NCBI GenBank assembly: GCA_030686995.1 | Contig: CM060702.1 | Location: 67,706,440 to 67,770,439 of the forward strand | Reading direction: 5' to 3' | Source: Artemisia argyi | Taxonomy: Eukaryota > Streptophyta > Magnoliopsida > Asterales > Asteraceae | DNA: 64,000 nucleotides | Shown here: positions 34,603 through 45,927 of the stretch, piece after piece | How the letters are laid out: each line of letters starts with the position of its first letter | Numbering within the stretch: the first letter of the stretch is position 1 | Notes under the pieces: model-generated | Seen by the model: only the letters and a program-made list of their open reading frames with translations | The model's database searches: none | What the model was told of the DNA's origin: nothing | Position numbers and translations under genes: made by a program

Positions 34603-37600
34603 TGATGAGTGCTCAAACACTCATCATTTTTGTCGTATTTAAACTGCCAAAACATACAAAAACAATCAAAAAGTTATCAAAATACTTAAATTATCCCAGG
34701 GATTGTGTTTTATGTGTTTTAAATGCAAAATGAGCAAAAACAAATGGAAAACGTACAAAGTTTGCAATATTAGCAGTTTCAGTCCCTCAAGTTTCAAAAC
34801 TTGTCAAAAATAGTCCTTATGCATTTATTGAAAAGTCAACCCAAGGTTTTGAAAGTCAAAAATTACAAAATATTATACTTGGGTCATAAGTTTTCCAAAA
34901 TTACATGTTTGGTCCCTGAGATTTCAAAAATGGCAAAATAAGTCCCTGGGAATTTTGAAAAAGTGAAAAATGCAAAAATGGTTCTTGGACTTTGGAATTG
35001 TGGCATGTTTGGTCCTTGGTAACAACTTGGGAAAATAACAAATTCAGTCCTCAAGTTTTGCAAAATTACAAAATTGGTCCTTGTGCTATACTTAACCAAA
35101 CCGGACCCTTTTCATTATATAAACCAAAACCAAACCAAATCCAATCTCCAAAGTCCAAACCTTGCCAAGCCCACTCCACTCCCAGCCCACTTCCCATTTT
35201 AAATAAAAATTCCACCCCGGTCAAACGATCAAAGGGGTCAACCCACCCTTTGACCTGTCTTCTTCCCAACCATATCCCACAAAACCAGGGAGACGTTGTC
35301 TCCTCCACATGCTTCCCCCTCCTCCATTAGCCCCCACAATTAATGATATCACCAACCAAACCAACCTCCACCACCACAATTAATACCCCCAACCATAACA
35401 CTCAGAATTACCCCATTGTTCTTTTGGCAGGAAAATTCAGTCCAATGGTTGGGATGCATCAAATTCTAATTGAATGGTGAGGATTTGGTCAAGGGTCAAA
35501 GAGAAAGCTACTCGGACTTAAAAAAATCAAATTGGAGCCATGTGGGAAAATATGTGACTTATTTTTATTTCGTTATATATATTGTAGCTCAATATGAGCA
35601 TTTGTAGTATGTAGTATTTGTTGTTTTAGTATCTAATTGTACCTCTGTAATCCATTTTTAAGTTAATGAAAGATCTGTTTTAAGTTTACTCACAGTTGCA
35701 ATTTTTCAAGTTTATTTAGAAATTTCAATCCATTATTCAAAGCTTATTAGTGATATATAACTGTTTGCACATCCATTCAAACATTCATATATCTGTTTTA
35801 AACAAGTTTCAAGTTTGTGGCATGGTATTTACTTAAGTTTGAGAAAAATAGTCAAAAATATATATAAATCAAAGTAAAATAAAAAATTGGTGATCAAAGG
35901 TTGAAGAAGCTTGAAGCTCAGGATTGGTGGATGCTAATGGTATTAGTGGTTCATGGGAACCTATAGGAATGGTTCATGGTTCATGGGTCCTATGGTTTAA
36001 GCAGGAAGCCCTTTGTGAGTATATTGCTCCATTTTAACTTTTTACAATTTCATTGCTTGTTCTAGTTTAGTTATGAGTTAAGTGTTTTTATTAAGTTCAA
36101 ATTAGAGTAACTAGTGACTGAAATCAGTTGGTTAATTGTTGGAATCAATTGTTCTCTAATTTTCTTATTTGACTGTCAAACTTGAATCTTAGTCATCTTG
36201 GTTAATTTTTGTTTTTGTTGTTGTTTATTTGTGTAATTTAGCATAATATGTTGATATATGTTCCTGTGATTAAGTAGTTTAAGACTAGTTGGAGTTTTGG
36301 TTTGTTAATCTCTCTTGCAAATCTGTTAAAGGGGTGTTTGGTTTCAGCTTGTCTGTGGCATTCTTGTTGCTTTTTAGTATAACTCTTGGTCTCAATAAGT
36401 TAGTTGGGTTGATATAGGCTCAGGGTAACCATTTTCTGAGTCATAAACATAGCATAAGTCAAAATCACAAGGAAAATCATCACCACAGTTAACTGTGGTG
36501 ACATTTGAATCCAAAACCCATCAAATCCATTCATAAGTTTGTGTTATAGCTTAAATTGGTCATATTATAGTTTAACATAACATTCCAAGTCATTAAATCA
36601 GCAATCAAAAGTCATAAAAGTCAAAATCTCAAATTTTCCAAAAAGTCAGAAGTGCATCATCTCAGAAAAACCAAAAATGGCATGAATTTTATAGATTTTT
36701 GTATTGGGTCTTAGGCTTTAAAACTTGTTGAGGTTATAGTCTACCAGTAGAACTAGAGATTCATACACTTGTTTGAATTTTGTGAATTTTTCTATTGGCC
36801 CTTTTTGCCCTTCAAACACACCTGCAGGTACAGGTGGCAATTTGTGCCAAAATCAAAAAAATGGGCTAAATGGGCACATTTTTAAAAGATTTGGGTACAT
36901 TTGGACCCCCCCTCCCCCCCTTTTTTTTTTAAATGGGCATATATTGCCCATTTAGAAGTTAAATGAGCATAATGGGCAAACATGTTTTTCTCTCAATTGA
37001 AGAACATTTAATGAAAAACTTATAGATATATTACTTAAATATAAATGAGGTGTTATGTTTGAGGAATTTTTGTTGTCGTTTTAAGTCTTTTCTAAAGTGA
37101 TTCATATAACATGCGCCCGTTTGGCCCGCGCCCGTTTAGCCCGCGCCCGTTTTACCCGTAGCCCGTTTAGCCCATAGTCCGTTTAGCCCGTAGCCCGTGC
37201 CCGCCCGGTCCGCCCGTTTTGCCACCTCTACCTGCAGGGCAAGGCCTTGCCCTGTGCATCAGCAGACCCAGCCACACCACCAACTTTGGTGGCTTATTGT
37301 GGCCACCTCAGTGGGTCCCACTGACCCAATCTTGGTTCATTCAACCCCCCTCCTGGTAGGCTTGAGATCTTGACCATTGGCTTGACCTTGGAACCTGTGG
37401 ACCCCACTTGGAATTGCCTCAAAAGGTTGTCCCATTTTCTGTTTCAGAAACCAAATAAGCAAAGTGCTTATTGTGGTCTCTTGGCTTATTCAGTTGTCTT
37501 AATTAAGTGAAACTTGCTCAAAATTGTTCATATAACTCAAGTGAATCAGATTTAACCAATGTGGACCCCACACTAGGCCATTTGTGCTTATTTCTCTTCT

Positions 37601-38710
37601 CAGTCAAAGAAAGTCAACTGCCAAGGCAATAAGCACTTAAAGTGCTATTCACTTGGTCTCAGCCAAACTTCCTTCACAAAAGTTGTTTAAAATTAGTTGA
37701 TACTCAGTTGTGAAAAAGGAAATTCCAAAAAAGTCCAACTTATTAGAAGTTATAGCTTCTATTTAAGCCAATTGGCTTATTCCTCAGCTTATTAATAAGC
37801 AATTTTCATTTTTATATTTTTCTTAGGCTTCTGGTATATAAAAATAATTTCTGTAATTTTTTCAGATTTTTCTTGCATCATTTAGTATTTTTCTTAATTT
37901 AAACTAGTTTTTAATAAATATTAAATAGTTAATAATTAATAATAATTAATTAGAAAATCAGAAAAATATAAATTAAATTTTAAAATTAGTTTTTAGTTAT
38001 TTTTTATTTTTCCAAATTTTATTTTCAATTTTCTAGTGTAATTTAATAATTAATTAGAATTTAGGATAATTTAAATAATTAAAAAGTAATTAATAATTAG
38101 TAATAATTAATTAAAAAGTCTTAAAAATATATTTTCATTTCTAAAATTAGTTTAATAGTATTTTAGATTTTTCTAAGTTTAATTTTTATTTTTCCAAGTT
38201 AATTTCATATTTATTTGTAATTTAGGTTAATTTAGTTAATTAAAAATATTTAGGAAATTAGTATTTAATTGATAATAAATATAAAATTAGTGTAAAAATT
38301 AATTTTAAATTTCCAAAAATTTTCTTTAAACATTAGGTTTGTAAAAATACCATTTCCATACCAGTAGCCTTTTCAGATCACCTCATTCACTTTTATTTCA
38401 CTTACGTTTGTTCACGTTTTCAGCAAACGTACGGTTTTTAGGTTTTAAGTAATTTCTTCTCAATCTAAGTTCCAGTAAATAATCACATAGCTTTCCTAAG
38501 CTATTTCTGTTAATCATTTCCAAATAATTCTCATAACAACCCTTTTCTGTGAATAATCACCCGATCACAAAGCACGCTCAGTTACAATTCACACCTTGTC
38601 GGGATTTAACGACCTGGTGATACGTTATATTACCCGGAGATTGACTCTAGGCTCTTTGACTTTGTTGACCATTTCTTGGTCAATATAAGTTGACGGTTTA
38701 GGGCCAATCA
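34603..38710 (+). repeat. 5' LTR of the Athila-type element
   Basis: 4108 bp including a MITE insertion; about 3.7 kb without it. It begins with a hairpin (TGATGAGTG-ctcaaa-CACTCATCA), has an array of 'ggtcc' units at 34.78-35.09 kb, and a TTATATATATTG TATA box near 35571. A long AT-rich stretch lies at 37.8-38.3 kb. Confidence 0.93.
36828..37229. mobile_element. hAT-like MITE inside the 5' LTR
   Basis: The 402-bp insert is absent from the 3' LTR and flanked by the 8-bp duplication ACCTGCAG. The ends carry inverted AGGTGGCAA/TTGCCACCT, typical of hAT elements. The right subterminal part is a C-rich array of CCCGTTTAGCCC-like words, possible transposase-binding repeats. It is non-coding and landed after the retroelement. 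Confidence 0.85.
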
Positions 38711-38715
38711 AATTT

Positions 38716-38733
38716 TGGCGCCGCTGCCGGGGA
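38716..38733 (+). other. Primer binding site
   Basis: TGGCGCCGCTGCCGGGGA lies 5 bases after the LTR and closely matches the usual Athila/Tat site, commonly attributed to tRNA-Asp. Confidence 0.85.
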
Positions 38734-39264
38734 GGTGTGCGCGTTTCTGCAGCGTCTTTTGAGATTAGTGTTATCTCACCATCATCACTGTACAAATACC
38801 ACCACTTGTGTAAATTTTCAAATCAAAAACATAAAAAAGTCATTAACACTTTTCCTAAAGTGTTAAAACACCAAAAAAAAAATTAAAAACAACAAAACAG
38901 ATCGTAACGTTTTCTGAATCGGTTTTCTTTTAAGGTGATTCTTAAAGAGAAACGATTTTAGATTACGAGACGATACCAAAAATATTGTCCAAAAGTTTTT
39001 CACCCATACACAAAACACAAAAACATCCGTCTTTTCTTGTGAATAATAATCATACATAAAAACTAACCGTCGCAAACCAAGACAGAACACCTACCAACTG
39101 GGGGTGTGAACATAATAAGTTCCCAAACCTAAAATTTAAAACTTGCCTTTGTATCCCTGTGAGTGGTGTACCTTTCTTAAAGAAGCCACTTGCTTGTGAT
39201 TATTGGTTTAAGTTCACTGTGGATTTGCCTCGATTTTGTTTTGATTGGTTTTTATCCCTAGTGC
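38734..39264 (+). other. Untranslated leader of the Athila-type element
   Basis: Non-coding sequence between the primer site and the first in-frame ATG of gag. Confidence 0.6.
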
Positions 39265-42200
39265 ATGCGCACTCGTTCTTCAAGGTCCACTAGCCCATTA
39301 CGTGAGCTTGTCCGGAAACCTCGAAGACCTCGTAGACGTTCTGCACCAACAGTCGGATCTGAGATCCGTACTATTGCCACACCCACTGTCACCATGGCGG
39401 AAGACCGCCCCATGTGTGAGCTTCTCTAAGCACCCATCGAGGGTTACGGAGATGCCATTATTGTTCCAGCCATCGTGGCTGATAATTTCGAGCTCAAAAC
39501 CGGGTTACTCAATCTTGTAACCTCAAGTCAATTCTACGGTTTTGAGAGGGACGATCCTCATGCTCACGTTCGATGGTTCAATAAAATCACTTCGACCATC
39601 AAGTACAAGAATGTCCCTTGTGAAGCAATCAAACTTCTTATCTTCCCATTCTCACTGGAGGGACAAGCCCGGATTTGGCTTGAAAAACAACCTCCTAGAT
39701 CTATTGAGACATGGGAAGATCTTGTGAAAAAAATTGTGAATGAATTCTTCCCACCTTCCAAGACCACGAGTCTTAAGAACGAAATCACCAAGTTCACTCA
39801 GAAATATGATGAATCTTTTGGTGAAGCGTGGGATCATTTCAAAGAATTACTTCGCAAGTGTCCACATCATGGTTTCTCAGAGTTGATGCAACTCGATACT
39901 TTTTACAATGGCGTGAGCCAAGCTGATCAGGATTCTCTTAATGCCTCCGCTGGAGGTAATTTCTTGAGTAGAACCACAAAAGAAGCTTTACAAATCATAG
40001 AAAACAAGTCCAAGGTCCGCTCTACACGAAGCAAACCGATTGTTTCTCAAATCAATGCGGGTCCTTCTACTTCATCTTCTGTGGGTCAATCTAGCACGGA
40101 TGCTAAGCTTGACAAGCTCACTGAAGCGATCCAAGCTTTGGTTCTCGCCCAAACAAAGAAAGTTTCATTTCCACAACATCCTCCCCCTGCTGAGGTTAAA
40201 AAAGTGGAAGTCTGTGTGACTTGTGGTGGGCCGCATGCCTACTACAATTGCACAACTACTGATGGTACTCCATATGAAGCTCATGTTGTTGTCGGGTCCC
40301 AAAATCAAGGAGGCAATCAATACCGCCCTCCTATGGACCCGAACTATCGTCCTCACCATTATCCTGGACCTCCCGATTTTAATCAAAACCAAAATGTCCA
40401 AAACCGTGGCCAAAATCAAAATAGAGTGAACCAAGGTTATCAAAACCAAGGCAACTTCAATCAGGGTCACGGTTTCCAAAATCAAAACCAAGGTTTCCAA
40501 AATCAAGGTTTCTAACACCAAAATCAAGGAAACTTTAACCGGAACCAAGGTCAGGGTAATTTCAATCCCGGGAACTTTCATGGAAACAATCACCAGAATC
40601 AAGGGAATTTCCATCATCAAAACCAAGGAAATTTCAACCAAGGTCCCAATCCGAACAATCGAGCTCAAAATCTTCCTAATCTGAATCAAGCCATTGTTCC
40701 AACCGGGCCTTCATCTGATGAGTTGTTAAAGCAATTCATGAAGTCCCAAGAAGAGTTGAACAAGTTGCTGGTCAGCCAGATTTCTGATATCAAAAAGTCT
40801 TTAAATGATCGACCCTCGGGCTCAGGTACTACTTTACCGAGTAACACGATCGCTAACCCGAGGGGCGATGCTAAGACGATCACAACACGAAGTGGTGCTT
40901 CATATGATGAACCCGCGATTCTTACTACCTCTTCTCCTTCTTCTCCAAAGGTAGTGGAACGTGAACCTGGGGTGACAAAGGATAAGGTACAAACTCCTAG
41001 CCCACGAAGTACAGCACACGTCCAACCTCAGGTTAATCCTGAAACCAGATGTAAGCCTGGAGTTGTCTTTGAACCACCAGAAACTCCAGTGGACAAATCC
41101 AAAACTTCTATTCCTTATCCATCACGTCTCAATGAACAAAAGCTCCGCGAAAAGGCTAGTCACCAAATGGATAAATTTTTCCAAATCTTCCAAGATTTGC
41201 ACTTTGACATTAGCTTCGCGGACGCTATTCTATTGATGCCCAAGTTTGCATCAACAATCAAGAATCTGTTAAGTAATAAGGAAAAACTCTTCGAGATGGC
41301 AAGAACTCCTTTGAATGAGCACTGCTCGGCAGTTCTCATGAAAAAGCTTCCTGAAAAGCTTGGAGACCCCGGGAAATTTCTCATTCCTTGTACTTTCCCG
41401 GGTATGGTTGAATGCTTCACCTTAGCCGATTTAGGTGCTAGCATTAACCTGATGCCATATTCTGTGTGGAAGAAACTTTCTCTTCCTGAACTCACTCCCA
41501 CGTGCATGACTTTAGAGCTTGCCGATCGTTCGATTTCTCGTCCCCTTGGCATTGCCGAGGACGTATTCGTTAAAGTGGGAAAGTTCCATTTTCCAGCAGA
41601 TTTTGTGATTGTTGACTTTGATGCCGATTCTAGGGTTCCTCTCATTCTTGGAAGGGGATTCCTTAGAACTGGGCGCGCTCTTATCGATGTATTTGAGCAT
41701 GAGATCACATTACGTGTTGGAACGGAAGCCATCACCTTCAACCTAAATCAAACTTCAAGATACTCCTCCAATTATGACTGTGAATCGGTGAACCAAATAG
41801 ATGTCATCGATGTTGCTGCTGAGGAGTATGCTCAAGAGATTTTAGGTTTCATTGATAATTCTTTGAGTGAAAACCTCACTCAATCTTCTCATCCCATCAT
41901 TGCCAATTCTTCTCCTTCCCTCACTCCGTTTGAGGGAAGTGACTTCATCTTAGAAGAAATTGAGGCCTTTCTTAAAAGTGACTCAATTCCCGATGGAATC
42001 GATAACCAAGAGATTGACCCCGAGAGGGATATTCTTATACTTGAGAAATTATTAAACGAAGATCCCTCTCCTCTTCCTGTTCTACCACAAACACTTCATA
42101 AAGAGGAAGTCAAAAATGTTGAGAAAACTGATGACTTCCCCGAGGTTGAACTTAAGGACTTGCCACCTCATCTTGAATATGCATTTCTGGAGGGTGATGA

Positions 42201-45060
42201 TAAATTACCCATCATAATTGCTAAAGACTTAAGTGATGAGGAAAAGGCTGCTCTCATAAAGGTTTTGAAGTCTCATAAACAAGCAATTGCTTGGCGACTC
42301 TCCGACATCAAGGGCATTGACCCTGAATTTTGTACTCACAAGATTTTAATGGAGGACGACTTCAAACCAGCAGTCCAACAACAAAGAAGGGTGAATCCAA
42401 AAATTCACGAGGTTATCAAACAAGAGGTTTTAAAACTTCTTGATGCCTGATTGATTTACCCTATCTCGGACAGTCCTTGGGTTAGCCCAATTCATTGTGT
42501 TCCAAAAAAGGGTGGCATTACTGTTGTCACAAATGAGGAGAATGAGTTGATTCCAACTCGGTTGGTTACGGGTTGGCGTGTGTGCATTGACTATCGCAGG
42601 TTAAATGACGCCACCCGTAATGATCATTTTCCTCTGCCCTTTATGGATTAGATGCTCGAGAGATTAGCGGGGAATGAGTACTATTGCTTCCTCGATGGTT
42701 TCTCGGGTTACTTTCAGATTCCCATTGATCCGCAAGATCAGGAAAAGACCACTTTCACGTGCCCCTATGGAACTTTTGCGTATAAACGTATGCCATTTGG
42801 TTTATGTAATGCTCCAGGCACGTTTCAAAGATGTATGATGTCCATATTTTCCAACATGATCGGGAAAACTATGGAGGTCTTTATGGACGATTTTTTGGTC
42901 ATTGGGGATTCGTTTCAATCATGTCTCTCCCATTTAGACAGCATGCTAAAACGTTGTGAAGACACAAAGTTATGTCTAAATTGGGAGAAGAGTCACTTTA
43001 TGGTCAAAGAGGGCATTGTCCTCGGCCATAAAATTTCAAAGAACGGGATTGAGGTTGACAAAGCCAAAGTGGATGTCATTGCAAAATTACCTCATCCCAC
43101 AACCGTCAAAGGTATTAGGAGATTTTTGGGTCATGCCGGTTTCTATCGTAGGTTTATTCAAGATTTTTCTAAAATCGCCCGGCCTATGACCCATCTCCTC
43201 GAAAAGGATGCTCCTTTTATCTTCTCCCCCGAGTGTATCGAAGCTTTTGAAACATTGAAGAAAAAGCTTACCGAGGCACCGATTCTTGTTGCCCCCGATT
43301 GAGACTTGCCCTTCGAGCTCATGTGTGATACTAGTGATTATGCGATAGGGGCAGTCTTGGGGCAACGAAAAACAAAACATTTTCAGCCTATACACTATGC
43401 CAGCAAAACTATGACCGAGGCTCAAAGTCATTACACCACCACTGAAAAAGAATTATTAGCTGTGGTGTATGCTTTCGAAAAATTCCGGCCATACTTGATA
43501 CTGACCAAGAGCATAGTGTATACGGATCATTCGGCTTTGAAGTACCTCATTGCAAAACAAGATGCAAAGCCGAGACTCCTCCGTTGGGTTCTCCTCCTAC
43601 AGGAATTTGATATCATAATTCATGATAAAAAAGGAGCCGAGAACCTAGCTGCTGATCATCTCTCCCGTCTTGAAAACCCTCACCAAGATGCTTTCGAGAA
43701 AAAGGAAATAAATGAAACATTTCCTCTCGAAACCCTCAATGCGGTTTCATTTCGTGGAGACTCGATTACCCCATGGTTTGCCGATTTCGCAAACTACCTT
43801 GCGGGTAACTTTGTTGTGAAAGGGATGTCGTCCAAACAAAAAAATAAATTCTTCAAAGATGTAAAACATTACTTCTGGGACGACCCCTACCTGTTCAAAA
43901 TTTGCGCGGATCAAGTCATCCGGCGGTGTGTGTATGGTCAGGAAGCCACTCAAATTTTAAAGGCTTGCCATGCTGGTCCCACGGGGGGCCACCACAATCC
44001 CAACTACACCGCCAAAAAGGTGTTTAATTCCGGCTTTTATTGGCCCACAATCTACAAGGATGCCCAAGAATTGGTCAAGTCCTGTGACGCTTGTCAACGT
44101 CACGGGAATATTTCACAAAAGAATGAAATGCCTCAAAATGCAATTCAAGTTTGTGAAATTTTTGACATCTGGGGCATCGACTTTATGGGGCCATTTCCGT
44201 CTTCTCATGGCAACAAATACATACTCGTGGCAGTTGACTATTTGTCAAAATGGGTTGAAGCGAAAGCTTTACCCACAAATGATGCCCGAGTAGTTGTGAA
44301 ATTTTTAAAAGCTCTTTTTGCCCGATTCGGAACTCCACGTGCTATTATTAGTGATCGTGGTACGCACTTCTGTAATGACAAATTCGACAAAGTCATGCAA
44401 AAGTACGGTGTAACTCACCGTCTTTCTACTGCGTACCACCCTCAAACGAGTGGACAAGTAGAAGTTTCCAATCGGGGCATTAAAAGAATTTTAGAAAGAA
44501 CTGTAGGTGAAAATCGTGCATCGTGGTCGGATAAATTAGATGATGCACTTTGGGCTTTCCGTACGGCTTACAAAACACCCATTGGGTGTATGCCTTACAA
44601 ACTTGTGTACGGGAAAGCGTGCCATCTTCCGATCGAGCTTGAGCACAAAGCCTATTGGGCTCTCAAGCATGCCAATTTTGACCTCAAAACTGCGGGTGAT
44701 CATAGAAAAGTTCAACTAAATGAATTAAACGAACTTTGTGATCAAGCTTACAAGAACTCTTTGATCTACAAAGAAAAGACAAAGAAGATTCATGACTCAA
44801 AAATCAAGAACCGCGTTTTCAACGTTAGTGATCGAGTCCTTCTTTTCAACTCTAGACTCAAGATCTTCTCGGGAAACCTCAAAACCCGATGGACTGGTCC
44901 ATTCACTATCGCTAAGGTTTATCCTTATGGCACCGTCGAATTATCTCAAAATGACGGTCCAAATTTCAAAGTGAATGGACATCGTTTAAAGCACTACTTT
45001 GGAGAGGACATACCATCCATGGTTATCCCTGATCTCCAAACTTTCCCCAAGGACAATTGA
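39265..45060 (+). pseudogene. Gag-pol polyprotein, one frame with five nonsense codons
   Basis: A single reading frame runs from the ATG to a final stop, interrupted by TAA 39427, TAA 40513, TGA 42448, TAG 42649 and TGA 43300 but with no frameshift. Domains in order: gag capsid (WFNKITSTIKYKN, FPFSLEGQARIWL); a zinc knuckle CVTCGGPHAYYNC near 40213; a Gln/Asn-rich linker; protease DLGAS at 41428; RT with CIDYRRLND, FLDGFSGYFQI and the FMDDF active site near 42880; RNase H ([38 protein letters not shown]); and integrase with an HHCC finger ([14 protein letters not shown]...CDACQRHG) and DDE residues in [19 protein letters not shown] and GQVEVSNRG. All catalytic motifs persist, so it was probably active until recently. 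It now needs help from other copies. Confidence 0.92.
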
Positions 45061-45927
45061 ATTTGGGGATCGAGTCAAGCTAGCGACTCGATGAACAAAA
45101 ACAATAGCACAATACGGGTTTTCACCCGTATCTCTGATTTCTTTCTACTTTCTACCACCTAGTGTGGGGGAATGGCCAACCCCCCGCTGTTTGAAAAATG
45201 TATATAAGTTTCAAAAAAAAAATGTGTGTATATATAGAAATAAAGTGAAATATGGTATTTCCACAGATAGGTTCGAATATTAGCTTCTTCCGTTCAAAGA
45301 GTCGGCATAATAGCCAAGACTTTGAATATTGAGGACAATATTCATTTCTAAGTGTGGGGAGAAAATTCTAGCGAATTTTATCAAAATATATCTTCTAGTA
45401 CCCCCGTTTTTGGCCAAAATGTTCAAAATTTTTTCACTTTATTTCAAAATTTTTGTGGTAATCAGTCCGCCATGTCTAACCGACAAAGGGATTGGCTAAT
45501 CCAGGAGCAAACGGCTCTTGGTAAAGATAACTCAAATCCGTTGACGGCTTGCAATTTGCCCAAAATTGTATGGTAAATCAACTCGCCATATCCCAAAAAG
45601 TGAATGAGTTGGCTAGCCCGCAAGATTATGGCTTGTGATAAAGGCAGTGGAAAAACCATAATTGGTAATCAGCTTACCAAGATGTCGACTGTGTCCATCA
45701 AGAGTTGGCTAGTCCAGGAGCAAACGGCTCTTGGTAAAGACTAATCAAAACCGTTGAAAGCTGGTGGTTTGCTAAAAATCACATGGTTATCAAGTGGACC
45801 ACAGTTCTTATTTGAATCAAAACATTTGGCTACTCCAGAAGTGATTGCTTTTGGTAAAGAGTTTTTCAAATCCATCAAGTTTTCTAAAAAGATTGCTAGG
45901 GACTAGCAATAGTTTAGTGTGGGGGAT
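45061..45927 (+). other. 3' internal region with repeats and polypurine tract
   Basis: The motif (T/A)AGTGTGGGG occurs near 45161, 45350 and 45915; the last (TAGTGTGGGGGA) is the polypurine tract abutting the 3' LTR. Degenerate ~120-bp units with 'ttggctagtccaggagcaaa' and 'ggctcttggtaaaga' words repeat between 45480 and 45870. No env-like gene is present. Confidence 0.7.

Noticed and set aside
40165..40689. 174-codon minus-strand frame opposite gag
   Set aside because: It is a shadow of the Gln/Asn-rich gag-pol coding sequence.
41160..41741. 193-codon minus-strand frame opposite the protease region
   Set aside because: It is a shadow of the polyprotein frame on the other strand.
45061..45927. 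Possible env-like gene after pol
   Set aside because: Only short frames made of degenerate repeats are present; no membrane segments or signal peptide were seen.
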